Source of the DNA: Methylovirgula sp963708155
GTDB taxonomy: Bacteria > Pseudomonadota > Alphaproteobacteria > Rhizobiales > Beijerinckiaceae
Length of the DNA stretch: 64,000 nucleotides
Assembly (NCBI GenBank): GCA_963708155.1
Contig: OY970183.1
Location: 248,001-312,000 of the forward strand
Reading direction: 5' to 3'
Both the position numbers and the translations under genes were made by a program. Positions within the stretch are counted from its first letter, which is position 1. Every line of letters starts with the position of its first letter. The notes beneath the pieces were generated by a model. That model was not told where the DNA came from. It was given only the letters and a program-made list of their open reading frames with translations, and searched no databases. Below are positions 35,843 to 44,430 of the stretch, piece after piece.

Positions 35843-36721
35843 TTAGCATCCCTTCGATGCTGCTTCATCAATTCGATTTCTGAGATGCTGTAGTGCTTCG
35901 GTTCCTCGTTCACATCCAGTGGTGCTTCTTGTATCCTCTGACCATTGAACCAGGTGCCGAGCCTCAGCCTCTGTAAGAGATTGAATTTCATGGCCCGTCA
36001 CTCCTTTCCAAAAAAGACTAATATCCCGCCCATATTCGTACTCAAGCATATTTATCGTTTCAGGCAAGATGGCAAAAGGTTGCGTCTCGCCGCGGGAACT
36101 AGCGACAGCTGTAGCGCCAATCACTTTGCCGCCGTTCCCCACGATATAGCTCCGCAGAGCGGCAAGAGTTCCGCCCGTCGTAATTACATCATCAACCAGT
36201 ATATACGCGGCGTCCTGACGTACCGTGCCTATGAATGAGGGCTGGCAGAGATATCTTAGGAACGTGTTTAATTTGGTACGCCCCACGCGCGCCGACTGAA
36301 TTATTTCGCTATCAACTTCGCATCCCAGAACCTGGCCCAAGTATGCAGTAAAGGCGAAGGGGATAGCGTTCGTCGGCCTGTAACCGGTAGAAGGGCCGAT
36401 TACCGAACCATCTTCATCGTCGAAGGATGGATGCGGCGCGATCAGAATTACGTCATTTTTCTCGCCGCATAAAATATCAACAATATCATCAAGTATGTTC
36501 TCGCGCACGCATCTGTCAATTATATTAAACGCCGCGTCTTTGTTAAATTTATACTTCGCAAATTCGTATTCTGTTTTGAGTGTGCTGGCTCTAGCGCCAA
36601 ATTTTGCAGCCGTTCCTTTTAATTCTTCGATTTTACAGTGGACATAGACCGACGCGCAGCATCCGGGGCTCCATTGAACCCTGGGATGCACTACGGAAAC
36701 ATGGCCATCCGTCCATTTCAT
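35843..36721 (-). CDS. phosphoribosyltransferase domain protein
   Basis: 292-residue protein with a type I phosphoribosyltransferase domain in its second half. The PRPP-binding loop is AAYILVDDVITTGGTLAALR, preceded by RPTNAIPFAFTAYLGQVLG and followed by GGKVIGATAVAS and SLTEAEARHLV. The layout resembles PRTase modules found on plasmids and integrative elements rather than housekeeping purine or pyrimidine enzymes. ATG at 36721 is chosen; a TTG at 36754 would add 11 residues. Its job (nucleotide salvage, regulation or defence) is not known. Confidence 0.75.
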   Translation of the reverse strand: MKWTDGHVSVVHPRVQWSPGCCASVYVHCKIEELKGTAAKFGARASTLKTEYEFAKYKFNKDAAFNIIDRCVRENILDDIVDILCGEKNDVILIAPHPSFDDEDGSVIGPSTGYRPTNAIPFAFTAYLGQVLGCEVDSEIIQSARVGRTKLNTFLRYLCQPSFIGTVRQDAAYILVDDVITTGGTLAALRSYIVGNGGKVIGATAVASSRGETQPFAILPETINMLEYEYGRDISLFWKGVTGHEIQSLTEAEARHLVQWSEDTRSTTGCERGTEALQHLRNRIDEAASKGC

Positions 36722-36788
36722 GGCGGGGTCTTCGTTCGTCTGGGGGAAGTTCAATTACCAAAAGGGGATTCATAAGGTCCACCCGATA

Positions 36789-36833
36789 TGTCCTAATTTC
36801 GGTGGTCAATTGTCCTAGTTCGGACAGTACCCC
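36789..36833. repeat. right end repeats of the mobile element
   Basis: TGTCCTAATTT at 36789-36799 and TGTCCTAGTTCGGACA at 36811-36826, the latter an inverted pair TGTCC/GGACA, ending GTACCCC. Its reverse complement matches the left end over GGTACTGTCC. Confidence 0.6.
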
Positions 36834-36845
36834 TACCCCCTTGCG

Positions 36846-36860
36846 GAACACAGCAAGAAC
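36846..36860. promoter_or_regulatory. LexA (SOS) box upstream of lexA
   Basis: GAAC-ACAGCAA-GAAC is an exact GAAC-N7-GAAC (GTTC-N7-GTTC on the other strand), the alphaproteobacterial LexA operator. It lies 97 bases before the lexA ATG and only 5 bases past the target repeat of the mobile element. TTGCGG (36841-36846) and TAGGGT (36864-36869), 17 bases apart, could be the -35 and -10 it overlaps. Confidence 0.8.
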
Positions 36861-36956
36861 GGTTAGGGTCTGTTCACTCTTTGTTTAGTGGCTTCTATTT
36901 ACCTGATCGCACATGTGATTCGGTCCGAAGCCGCCCCGAGAGCGAAAGAACGCCTG

Positions 36957-37667
36957 ATGTTGACCCGCAAACAAAGCGAACTGCTGCGCTTCATCAATGA
37001 ACGGCTGAAGGAAACCGGCGTGCCGCCCTCCTTCGACGAGATGAAGGAAGCGCTCGATCTGCGCTCGAAGTCCGGCATCCACCGGCTGATCCTGGCGCTG
37101 GAGGAGCGCGGCTTCATTCGCCGGCTGCCCAACCGCGCCCGCGCGCTGGAAGTGCTGCGCCTGCCGGAATCGACGACGCCGACGACGCACGGGCGCGGCC
37201 GCAAATTCTCGCCCGAGGTGATCGAGGGCAACCTCGGCAAGGTGCGCCCCGCGCTGCCGGCGGACGAGGAGGACGAGCGCAGCAGCATGGTCGCCATTCC
37301 GGTGATGGGCCGCATCGCCGCCGGCACGCCGATCACCGCGCTGCAGACGCGCAGCCATACGATCAGCCTGCCGCCCGACATGCTCTCGACGGGCGAACAT
37401 TACGCGCTGGAAGTGCGCGGCGATTCGATGATCGAGGCCGGCATTTTCGACGCCGATACGGTGGTCATCCGCCGGCAGGAGACGGCCGAGACCGGCGATA
37501 TCGTCGTCGCCCTCATCGACGATGAGGAAGCGACGTTGAAGCGGCTGCGCAAGCGCGGCGCGTCGGTCGCGCTCGAAGCCGCCAATCCCGCCTATGAGAC
37601 GCGCATCTTCGGCCCCGACCGCGTGCGCATCCAGGGCAAGCTGGTGAGCCTGATCCGGAAGTATTGA
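36957..37667 (+). CDS. lexA: SOS repressor LexA
   Basis: 236-residue repressor and self-cleaving serine peptidase. The N-terminal winged helix (LTRKQSELLRFINERLKETG, LRSKSGIHRLILALEERGFI) binds the SOS box. The Ala-Gly cleavage site lies in MGRIAAGTPITAL. The catalytic Ser is in GDSMIEAGIFDAD and the Lys in EEATLKRLRKRG. RecA filaments trigger cleavage after DNA damage. The ATG at 36957 fits the family start; the frame is open to 36888. The upstream GAAC-N7-GAAC box indicates autorepression. Confidence 0.97.
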   Translation: MLTRKQSELLRFINERLKETGVPPSFDEMKEALDLRSKSGIHRLILALEERGFIRRLPNRARALEVLRLPESTTPTTHGRGRKFSPEVIEGNLGKVRPALPADEEDERSSMVAIPVMGRIAAGTPITALQTRSHTISLPPDMLSTGEHYALEVRGDSMIEAGIFDADTVVIRRQETAETGDIVVALIDDEEATLKRLRKRGASVALEAANPAYETRIFGPDRVRIQGKLVSLIRKY

Positions 37668-37677
37668 GCGGCTAATT

Positions 37678-37790
37678 GTCATTGCGAGCCAACGGGTCCG
37701 GCCTTCGGCCGGCCCGATGATAAACTCAGCGAAGCAATCCAGCCCTTCAACTCCCGGATTGCTTCGTCGCTGACGCGCCTCGCAATGACG
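37678..37790. repeat. dispersed palindromic repeat (REP-like), copy 2
   Basis: Begins GTCATTGCGAG and ends CTCGCAATGACG as its inverted partner; inner parts AGCGAAGCAATCCAG and GGATTGCTTCGTCGCTGACG also pair, and an extra GGTCCGGCCTTCGGCCGGCCC hairpin is inserted. It lies between the lexA stop and the comEC stop. Confidence 0.85.
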
Positions 37791-37797
37791 TCGAGGC

Positions 37798-40044
37798 TTA
37801 TTCCAGCGGCGCGCCGGGATCGTCCTCTGCCTTCGGTGCGGCCGGCGCGGGCTTGCGCCAGTGCTGCGGCGGCGCCGGCGACCACGGCCTGTCCTCGGCC
37901 GTCGTGCGCGCCGTATCGATCGTCCAGCCCTTGTCCCTCGCGCGTAAAAGCATTGCGCCCGTATCGCGCAGCCTCTCGCGGTCGATGACGAGGCCTGCGG
38001 CACAGCCCGGCGGCGCATAGAGCGGCGTGACGATAATGTCGGCGCGCAGGCAGTCCTCGGCGAAGGCCGCCTCGTTCAGCACCAGCGCGACGCTACGCCC
38101 GTCCGGCAATATGCCGACGCAACCGATCCGGTCGCAGGCGCTGGCATCCACGGCCGCCTGCGGGTCGCGCGCATCGCCGTCGGCGCTCAGCCATTGCGCG
38201 ACGGTGAAGAGGCTCGGCCGGCGCCCGATGATCGTCAGCGCGCCATCGCCGCCACGCACCGCGACGGCATCGCCCGTCGCCGCAATGGCCATGTCGAACG
38301 TTCCCCCGTGCGTGGCGCCGTAGAGCCCGATGAGCGCCAGCGGCACCGCCGTCAGCCGCAGCAGCGTCGAGCGCCAGATAACCGCCGAGAGCACGGCGAA
38401 GGTGAGAAAGACGATCGCCCAGGGCGCGAAGGCGTTAAGCGGCAGCGCCGCGCCGGGCAGCCCGCCGATGCCGCGCGCGACCCAAAGCACGAAGCTGATG
38501 CCCAGCCCGAGAATGTGCCAGACGAAGGCGTCGCAGCCGAGCGGATAAAGCAATGTGCCGAGCAGCGCGCCCGGCACGGCGCAAAGCTCGATCAGCGTCA
38601 GGGTCAGCGGATTGCCGATGAGGACATAAGGATTCAACTCGTGGAAATCGTAGGCCATGAAGGAGGCCGTCGCCGCCGAGGCGCAGAGGGTGGCGAAAAG
38701 CAGCGCCGTCGGGCCCCGGCCGAACACCCGTCCGAGTTCAAGCCGTCGCTCGCGCGGCGCGGACGCGAGGCCGGCGCGCTCGTCGGCAAGCCGCGCGGTG
38801 TGATCAAAGCGCGCTTCATAGACCGCCACGAGCGCCGCCACCGCGGCGAAGGAAAGCTGGAAGCTCGCGCCGATAATCGCTTCCGGCGCGATGAGCATGA
38901 CGAGCGCGGCGGCCAGCGCGAGATTGCGCATGCTGAGCGATTGCCGCCCGGCGATGACTGCGCCGAGCATGATCAGCGTCATGAAGAGAGCCCGCTCGGT
39001 GCCGACGCGCGAGCCGGTCGCGATATCGTAGAGCGCCGCGCCGCCGATGGCCGCAACGGCCGCCCATGTCTTGATCGGATAGCGCAGCGCCAGCGCCGGC
39101 GAGAGCGCAAGAAGGCGCCGCAGGCCGATGAAGAAAATCCCCGCCATCAGGGTCATCTGCACGCCGGAAATCGTGATGATATGGAAGATGCCCGCCTTGC
39201 GGATCACTTCCCTGGTGTCGTCGGTCAGAAGATCGCGCTTGCCGGTCACCATCGCGGCGGCGACCGCACCGGCCTCGCCGCCGACGATATTATCGATCCG
39301 CAGCGCCAGCGCATTGCGGCCGCGGTCGAGCGCCATCAGCGCCGCGTCGACAAGGCTGGGCGCGCGCAGCGGCGCGATGACCTCGATGCGGCCAAGGACA
39401 TTGCCGACCGCGCCAATGCGCGCGAACCAGGCATCGCGCGCGAAGTCGTAACCACCCGGCAGACTCTCCTGCGCCGGCGGCAGCAGCCGCGCCTTCAGCC
39501 GCACATAAGTACCGGCCTCAAAGGGCGGCGTGCGCCGCAGAGTCAGCCGCACGCGATACGGCGTCGCCTGCGGCGCGAAGCCCTCGGCCTTGTCGACGCG
39601 CAGCAGGAAACGCGCACCGCTCTGGCGGAAATCCATCTCCTCGATCATACCTTCGAGGCTCGCGACGCTGATGTGATCGATTACCGGCGCGGCAACGCGG
39701 GTTGTCCGCCAACTTGCAGAGAGAATCCCAAGACAGAAGCAGCAGAGGAGCAGCGGAATGCTTTGCGCGACGCGATGCCGACGCAGCGCGATCGCGAGCG
39801 CAGCGAAGACGGATGCGGCAAGGCCCGCATACCAGAGCGACGGCTCGCGGTCGGCGACGAGATAGGCGATGACTCCGGCGCCCGCGGCGACCGGCAGCCA
39901 GAGAAAAAATCGTCTCTCGGCAATCTCGATTTCGATCGCATGCTGAAAGCTGCGCCGAACCGCCGCGGCGAACCCCGCGAGACGCAGGCCGAAGCGCGCC
40001 GGGGCCATGCCCTTCGCAACCGCGGTCCCCGCCTTGTCGGTCAT
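37798..40044 (-). CDS. comEC: ComEC/Rec2 family DNA-uptake membrane protein
   Basis: 748-residue polytopic protein. The N-terminal DUF4131-type region has several membrane spans (FFLWLPVAAGAGVIAYLVAD), and the Competence core carries FHIITISGVQMTLMAGIFFI and YDIATGSRVGTERALFMTL. A short C-terminal periplasmic or cytosolic part follows (SVALVLNEAAFAEDCLRADI). In naturally competent bacteria ComEC is the inner-membrane DNA channel; in many alphaproteobacteria the role is unproven. It lies between lexA and gltX, a neighbourhood seen across Rhizobiales, and is divergent from gltX. Confidence 0.88.
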   Translation of the reverse strand: MTDKAGTAVAKGMAPARFGLRLAGFAAAVRRSFQHAIEIEIAERRFFLWLPVAAGAGVIAYLVADREPSLWYAGLAASVFAALAIALRRHRVAQSIPLLLCCFCLGILSASWRTTRVAAPVIDHISVASLEGMIEEMDFRQSGARFLLRVDKAEGFAPQATPYRVRLTLRRTPPFEAGTYVRLKARLLPPAQESLPGGYDFARDAWFARIGAVGNVLGRIEVIAPLRAPSLVDAALMALDRGRNALALRIDNIVGGEAGAVAAAMVTGKRDLLTDDTREVIRKAGIFHIITISGVQMTLMAGIFFIGLRRLLALSPALALRYPIKTWAAVAAIGGAALYDIATGSRVGTERALFMTLIMLGAVIAGRQSLSMRNLALAAALVMLIAPEAIIGASFQLSFAAVAALVAVYEARFDHTARLADERAGLASAPRERRLELGRVFGRGPTALLFATLCASAATASFMAYDFHELNPYVLIGNPLTLTLIELCAVPGALLGTLLYPLGCDAFVWHILGLGISFVLWVARGIGGLPGAALPLNAFAPWAIVFLTFAVLSAVIWRSTLLRLTAVPLALIGLYGATHGGTFDMAIAATGDAVAVRGGDGALTIIGRRPSLFTVAQWLSADGDARDPQAAVDASACDRIGCVGILPDGRSVALVLNEAAFAEDCLRADIIVTPLYAPPGCAAGLVIDRERLRDTGAMLLRARDKGWTIDTARTTAEDRPWSPAPPQHWRKPAPAAPKAEDDPGAPLE

Positions 40045-40220
40045 TGCCGTCCCCCTCCGGGCGTATGATCCGCTGGGTTTGACGCGCGGGCAAGAGGGCG
40101 AGTCAGGGGCCGGGCTTTCCTTTCGTCTTTTCCGTGTTAAACCGCGCCCGGCCGTACGCGGCAGCGAGGGTGTCCGCCTTGGACATCGGCAGAAAGCAAG
40201 AAAAGGATCAGGCGCCGCCC

Positions 40221-41651
40221 ATGCCTCAAGTGGTCACACGATTTGCGCCATCGCCGACGGGATTCCTGCACATCGGCGGAGCGCGGACCGCGCTGTTCAA
40301 CTGGCTCTACGCACGCCGCCTCGGCGGCAAGATGCTGCTGCGCATCGAGGACACGGATCGCGAGCGCTCCACCGATGCCGCGATCGCCGCGATCCTCGAC
40401 GGATTGAAATGGCTGGGCCTCGATTGGGACGGCGATGCCGTGCATCAATTCCAGCGCGCTGAGCGCCATCGCGAAGTCGCCGAACAATTGCTGGCGGCCG
40501 GCCGCGCCTATTATTGCTATGCGACGCCGCAGGAACTCGACGATATGCGCGCCAAGGCGCGCGCCGAGGGTAAGCCGCCGCGTTATGACGGGCGCTGGCG
40601 CGACCGGCCGGCTTCGGAGGCGCCGCCCGGCGTCAAGCCGGTGATCCGGCTCAAGGCGCCGCAGACCGGCGAAACCGTGCTCGAGGATCTCGTGCAGGGC
40701 CGCGTCGCCTGGGCGAATGAAAATCTCGACGATTTCGTGCTGCTGCGTTCCGACGGCACGCCGACCTATATGCTCGCCGTCGTCGTCGATGACCACGACA
40801 TGGACGTCACACATATCATCCGCGGCGACGATCATCTCACCAATGCGGCGCGGCAGATGCACATCTACCAGGCGCTGGGCTGGGAGGTGCCGCGCATGGC
40901 GCATATCCCGCTCATCCACGGCGCCGACGGCGCGAAATTGTCGAAGCGGCACGGCGCGCTCGGCGTCGACGCCTATCGGGCGATGGGCTATCTGCCGGCG
41001 GCGCTGCGCAATTACCTCGTCCGCCTCGGCTGGAGCCACGGCGATCAGGAATTCTTTTCGACGGATGAGATGATTGCAGCTTTCGATCTCGGCCATGTCG
41101 GGCGCTCGCCGGCGCGCTTCGATTTCGCCAAGCTCGAAAACATGAATGGGCACTACATCCGTACCGCGACCGACGAAGCGCTCACCGATCTTCTGATCGA
41201 TACCCTGCCCCATCTGCCGGACAACAGCGCCTTTCCGCAACAATTCGACGCCGCGATGCGGCAGAAGCTACTCGCCGCCATGCCCGGCCTGAAGGAGCGT
41301 GCGAAAACGCTGATCGAATTGCGCGACGGCGCCCAGTTTCTATTCGCCACGCGGCCCTTGCCGCTCGACGCGGCCGCGTCTGGCATCCTCGATGCATCGT
41401 CGCGTCAGCACCTGGCGGCGCTTTTGCCACGATTGACAGCGCTTGCGGCCTGGAGCCCAGCGGCGACAGAGGAGGTCGTACGAAAATACGCCGAGGAAAA
41501 GCAGCTCAAACTCGGTCAGGTTGCCCAACCTTTGCGCGCGGCGCTGACCGGGCGGGCAACTTCGCCCGGAATTTTCGACGTGTTCAGCGTGCTGGGCCGC
41601 GACGAAAGCCTTGGCAGATTGGCCGACCAAATCGGCAGGCAATCGGCATAG
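40221..41651 (+). CDS. gltX: glutamyl-tRNA synthetase
   Basis: 476-residue class I synthetase charging tRNA-Glu in the cytoplasm. The HIGH-type motif is in PSPTGFLHIGGARTALFNWL and the KMSKS-type loop in KLSKRHGALGVDAYR. The anticodon-binding C-terminal part follows. I start at the ATG at 40221 (PQVVTRFAPSPTG), matching the family; the frame continues upstream to 40134. Alphaproteobacteria often have two GltX paralogues, so this could be the non-discriminating or the second copy. Confidence 0.95.
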   Translation: MPQVVTRFAPSPTGFLHIGGARTALFNWLYARRLGGKMLLRIEDTDRERSTDAAIAAILDGLKWLGLDWDGDAVHQFQRAERHREVAEQLLAAGRAYYCYATPQELDDMRAKARAEGKPPRYDGRWRDRPASEAPPGVKPVIRLKAPQTGETVLEDLVQGRVAWANENLDDFVLLRSDGTPTYMLAVVVDDHDMDVTHIIRGDDHLTNAARQMHIYQALGWEVPRMAHIPLIHGADGAKLSKRHGALGVDAYRAMGYLPAALRNYLVRLGWSHGDQEFFSTDEMIAAFDLGHVGRSPARFDFAKLENMNGHYIRTATDEALTDLLIDTLPHLPDNSAFPQQFDAAMRQKLLAAMPGLKERAKTLIELRDGAQFLFATRPLPLDAAASGILDASSRQHLAALLPRLTALAAWSPAATEEVVRKYAEEKQLKLGQVAQPLRAALTGRATSPGIFDVFSVLGRDESLGRLADQIGRQSA

Positions 41652-41792
41652 CGCGCCCCGTCCTTAACAAACTTGAACCCGACCCAACTATGCGATAGGT
41701 GATATTGCATTGCACCACGTCCGTTTTGCGGACACCGGCGCCCGTCCGGCCTTTGAGCGCGGGTGAACTTTCTAAGTAAAAGGCAGGTCTCC

Positions 41793-43106
41793 ATGCTCGA
41801 CTCACCCAGCAAGACTTCCACGCCTGCAACGGCGGCATTCACCGTTGGCGATAAGTCGATCGATCTGCCGATCAAGGACGGACACATCGGGCCCTCCGTC
41901 GTCGACATCAGCAAGCTTTATGCGCAGACGGGAATGTTCACCTACGATCCTGGCTTCACCTCGACGGCGAGCTGCGAATCCGAGATCACCTATATCGACG
42001 GCGACAAGGGCGTTCTGCTTTATCGCGGCTATCCGATCGAACAACTCGCGGAACAGGGCGACTTCCTCGAAACCTCTTATCTTCTGCTTTACGGTGAATT
42101 GCCGACCCCGGCGCAGCGCGCCGACTGGGTGCACCGCATCACCCGCCACACGATGGTGCATGAGCAGCTCGCGCGGTTCTTCCAGGGCTTCCGCCGCGAC
42201 GCGCATCCGATGGCCGTTCTCGTCGCCTCCGTCGGTGCGCTGTCGGCCTTCTATCACGACTCCACCAACATCTCGGAGCCGAAGCAGCGGATGGTCGCCT
42301 CCATGCGGCTTATCGCGAAACTGCCGACGCTCGCCGCGATGGCATATAAATATTCGATCGGGCAGCCCTTCGTTTATCCGAAGAACGAACTCGACTACAC
42401 CTCCAACTTCCTGCGCATGTGCTTCGCCGTTCCGTGCGAGGATTACAAGGTCAATCCGGTCCTGGCGCGCGCGCTCGACCAGATCTTCATCCTCCATGCC
42501 GATCACGAGCAGAACGCCTCGACCTCGACAGTGCGTCTCGCAGGCTCCTCGGGCGCTAATCCCTTCGCCTGTATCGCCGCGGGTGTCGCCTGTCTTTGGG
42601 GCCCTGCACACGGCGGCGCGAACGAAGCCGCGCTCAAGATGCTCGAAGAGATCGGCTCGGTCGACAACATTCCGAAATATATCGCCCGCGCCAAGGACAA
42701 GAACGACTCGTTCCGCCTCATGGGCTTTGGCCACCGCGTCTATAAAAATTACGACCCGCGCGCAAAGCTCATGCAGAAGACCTGTCACGCCGTGCTCGAG
42801 GCAGTCGGCAAGAAGGACGATCCGCTGCTCGACGTGGCGATGGAGCTTGAGCACATCGCGCTCCATGACGAATATTTCATCGAGAAGAAGCTCTATCCGA
42901 ACATCGACTTCTATTCCGGCATCACGTTGAAGGCGATGGGCTTCCCGACTTCCATGTTCACGGTGCTCTTCGCCGTCGCACGCACCGCCGGCTGGGTTGC
43001 GCAGTGGAAGGAAATGATCGAGGACCCGAGCCAGAAGATCGGCCGTCCGCGCCAGCTCTACACCGGCGCGCCGGAACGTCAGTACGTGCCGATCGACCAG
43101 CGCTGA
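41793..43106 (+). CDS. gltA: citrate synthase
   Basis: 437-residue type II citrate synthase condensing oxaloacetate and acetyl-CoA in the TCA cycle. The catalytic His is in GPAHGGANEAALKML, the second in MGFGHRVYKNYDPRAK, and the active Asp lies downstream near the GITLKAMGFPTSMFTVLF region. The start ATG at 41793 gives the normal N terminus; it lies 30 bases inside an open frame. Placement after gltX is common in Rhizobiales. Confidence 0.96.
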   Translation: MLDSPSKTSTPATAAFTVGDKSIDLPIKDGHIGPSVVDISKLYAQTGMFTYDPGFTSTASCESEITYIDGDKGVLLYRGYPIEQLAEQGDFLETSYLLLYGELPTPAQRADWVHRITRHTMVHEQLARFFQGFRRDAHPMAVLVASVGALSAFYHDSTNISEPKQRMVASMRLIAKLPTLAAMAYKYSIGQPFVYPKNELDYTSNFLRMCFAVPCEDYKVNPVLARALDQIFILHADHEQNASTSTVRLAGSSGANPFACIAAGVACLWGPAHGGANEAALKMLEEIGSVDNIPKYIARAKDKNDSFRLMGFGHRVYKNYDPRAKLMQKTCHAVLEAVGKKDDPLLDVAMELEHIALHDEYFIEKKLYPNIDFYSGITLKAMGFPTSMFTVLFAVARTAGWVAQWKEMIEDPSQKIGRPRQLYTGAPERQYVPIDQR

Positions 43107-43114
43107 TCAGGGCC

Positions 43115-44305
43115 ATGGCCGAGCCGGATATCACCGTCGATATCCTTATCGTCGGCGCAGGCGCCGCGGGCCTTTCCGCGGCGCTGGCGCTCGCGAATTC
43201 CGGCTATCAGGTTGCCGTGGCCGGTGCGCTCGAGGCCGCCGGAAATGGCCGCACCGTCGCGCTGTTCGAGGGCTCGCTGCGCTTCCTGCGATCGCAAAAG
43301 CTCTGGCCGCATCTCGTCGACATCGCCGCAAAGATCGTTGCCATCGAGCTGATCGATGCAACCAATGCGCCGGTGCCGATCGCCAATCTCACTTTCGCGG
43401 CGGAAGAAGTCGGCCTCCATGCGCTCGGCGCCAATATCGAGAACAGCAAGCTCGTTCCGCGTCTGGCGGATCTGGCGCTCCAGAACCCGAATATCCATCT
43501 CACTGAGGAATGGCTCGACGACATCGTCTACGGCGAGGATAACGTCAGCGCGCATTTCACCTCGGGCCGCCAGATCACCGCCAGACTTATCGTCGCCGCC
43601 GACGGCCAGCGCTCGACAGTGCGCAAGAAAGCCGGGATCGGCACGCGGCGCTGGACCTATCCGCAAATCGCGCTGACGGCGCTGCTGGCGCACGAACTGC
43701 CGCATCACGACCGATCCATCGAATTCCACACCCGCAGCGGACCGTGCACACTCGTGCCGCTGCTGCCTCGGGCGGAGGCGCCGCACCGCTCCAGCCTCGT
43801 CTGGCTGATGTCGGCCTCTGAAGCGGAGCGCCGCAAAGCGCTTGCCGCCGCCGACCTTGCCACCGAGGTCGCGGCCGAAGTGGAAGAGATTTATGGCGCC
43901 ATGCGGCTCGACAGCGATGTCGGCTTCTTCCCGATGGCGGGCATGAGCGTCGCGCGTCTCACCGGCCGCCGGATCGCCCTTCTTGGCGAAGCCGCGCACG
44001 CCTTTCCGCCGCTCGCGGCGCAAGGACTTAACTTGAGCCTGCGCGACATCGCCGCTTTGGTTTCCTGCGTCGATACCGCCCGCGCGGCAAGGCAGGATAT
44101 CGGCGGAGCCGGGCCGTTGCGGCGCTATGCTGCGGCACGCGAGCCGGACATCGACATCCGCATCCGCGGTGTAGATGTGCTGAACCGCTCGATGATTACG
44201 GATTTTCTGCCCGTCGATCTCGCGCGTGGCCTCGGTTCCTTCGCCATATCGGCCATCGGCCCGCTGCGCCGCGCCGCGCTGCGCGAAGGCATCCTGCCGG
44301 AATAG
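43115..44305 (+). CDS. FAD-dependent monooxygenase of the UbiH/UbiF/Coq6 family
   Basis: 396-residue flavin hydroxylase. The FAD-binding dinucleotide fold ILIVGAGAAGLSAALALANS is at the N terminus, the DG motif reads VAADGQRSTVRKKAG, and the GD-type motif is ALLGEAAHAFPPLAAQGLNL. The family hydroxylates the ubiquinone ring; which carbon is modified cannot be told. It follows gltA by 8 bases on the same strand. It would act with the polyprenyl synthase at 4 kb in ubiquinone synthesis. Confidence 0.87.
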   Translation: MAEPDITVDILIVGAGAAGLSAALALANSGYQVAVAGALEAAGNGRTVALFEGSLRFLRSQKLWPHLVDIAAKIVAIELIDATNAPVPIANLTFAAEEVGLHALGANIENSKLVPRLADLALQNPNIHLTEEWLDDIVYGEDNVSAHFTSGRQITARLIVAADGQRSTVRKKAGIGTRRWTYPQIALTALLAHELPHHDRSIEFHTRSGPCTLVPLLPRAEAPHRSSLVWLMSASEAERRKALAAADLATEVAAEVEEIYGAMRLDSDVGFFPMAGMSVARLTGRRIALLGEAAHAFPPLAAQGLNLSLRDIAALVSCVDTARAARQDIGGAGPLRRYAAAREPDIDIRIRGVDVLNRSMITDFLPVDLARGLGSFAISAIGPLRRAALREGILPE

Positions 44306-44430
44306 TCGCGCCCCCGGGCCCCCTGCCCGACGCACCTTTCCTGAGCCTAGGGCGCGACGGTTTGCGCCGGGCTCCGGCGTGCTAGACTGCGGGGGCAAGA
44401 ACCCGCAGCCCGGATCGCCCAAGAACCCCC

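Larger units (their letters stand above)
33286..36833. mobile_element. 3.5-kb insertion with repeated TGTCC ends (IS21/Tn7-like end organisation), no mobilising transposase of that type inside
   Basis: Both ends carry GGTACTGTCC facing outwards in inverted orientation, with further TGTCCTA motifs just inside. The insertion is flanked by TACCCCC at 33279-33285 and again at 36834-36840, as for a target duplication. The ends can alternatively be drawn as TGTCC...GGACA with GTAC on both sides. Multiple short end repeats are known from elements moved by Mu-type transposases (IS21, Tn7-like, Tn5053-like). Inside are a small ORF, a winged-helix-like protein, a tRNA-like unit, an IS1-type transposase and a phosphoribosyltransferase; no istA/istB or tnsB homologue. 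It is probably non-autonomous or a decayed remnant. Confidence 0.6.

Noticed and set aside
35773..35991. 72-codon frame overlapping the 3' end of the phosphoribosyltransferase gene
   Set aside because: The phosphoribosyltransferase frame keeps family-like residues to its end (TEAEARHLV, LRNRIDEAA), so the overlapping frame is probably chance, despite a GGAAAGGAG upstream.
38194..40068. Long plus-strand open frame opposite comEC
   Set aside because: Antisense shadow without domains or ribosome site.
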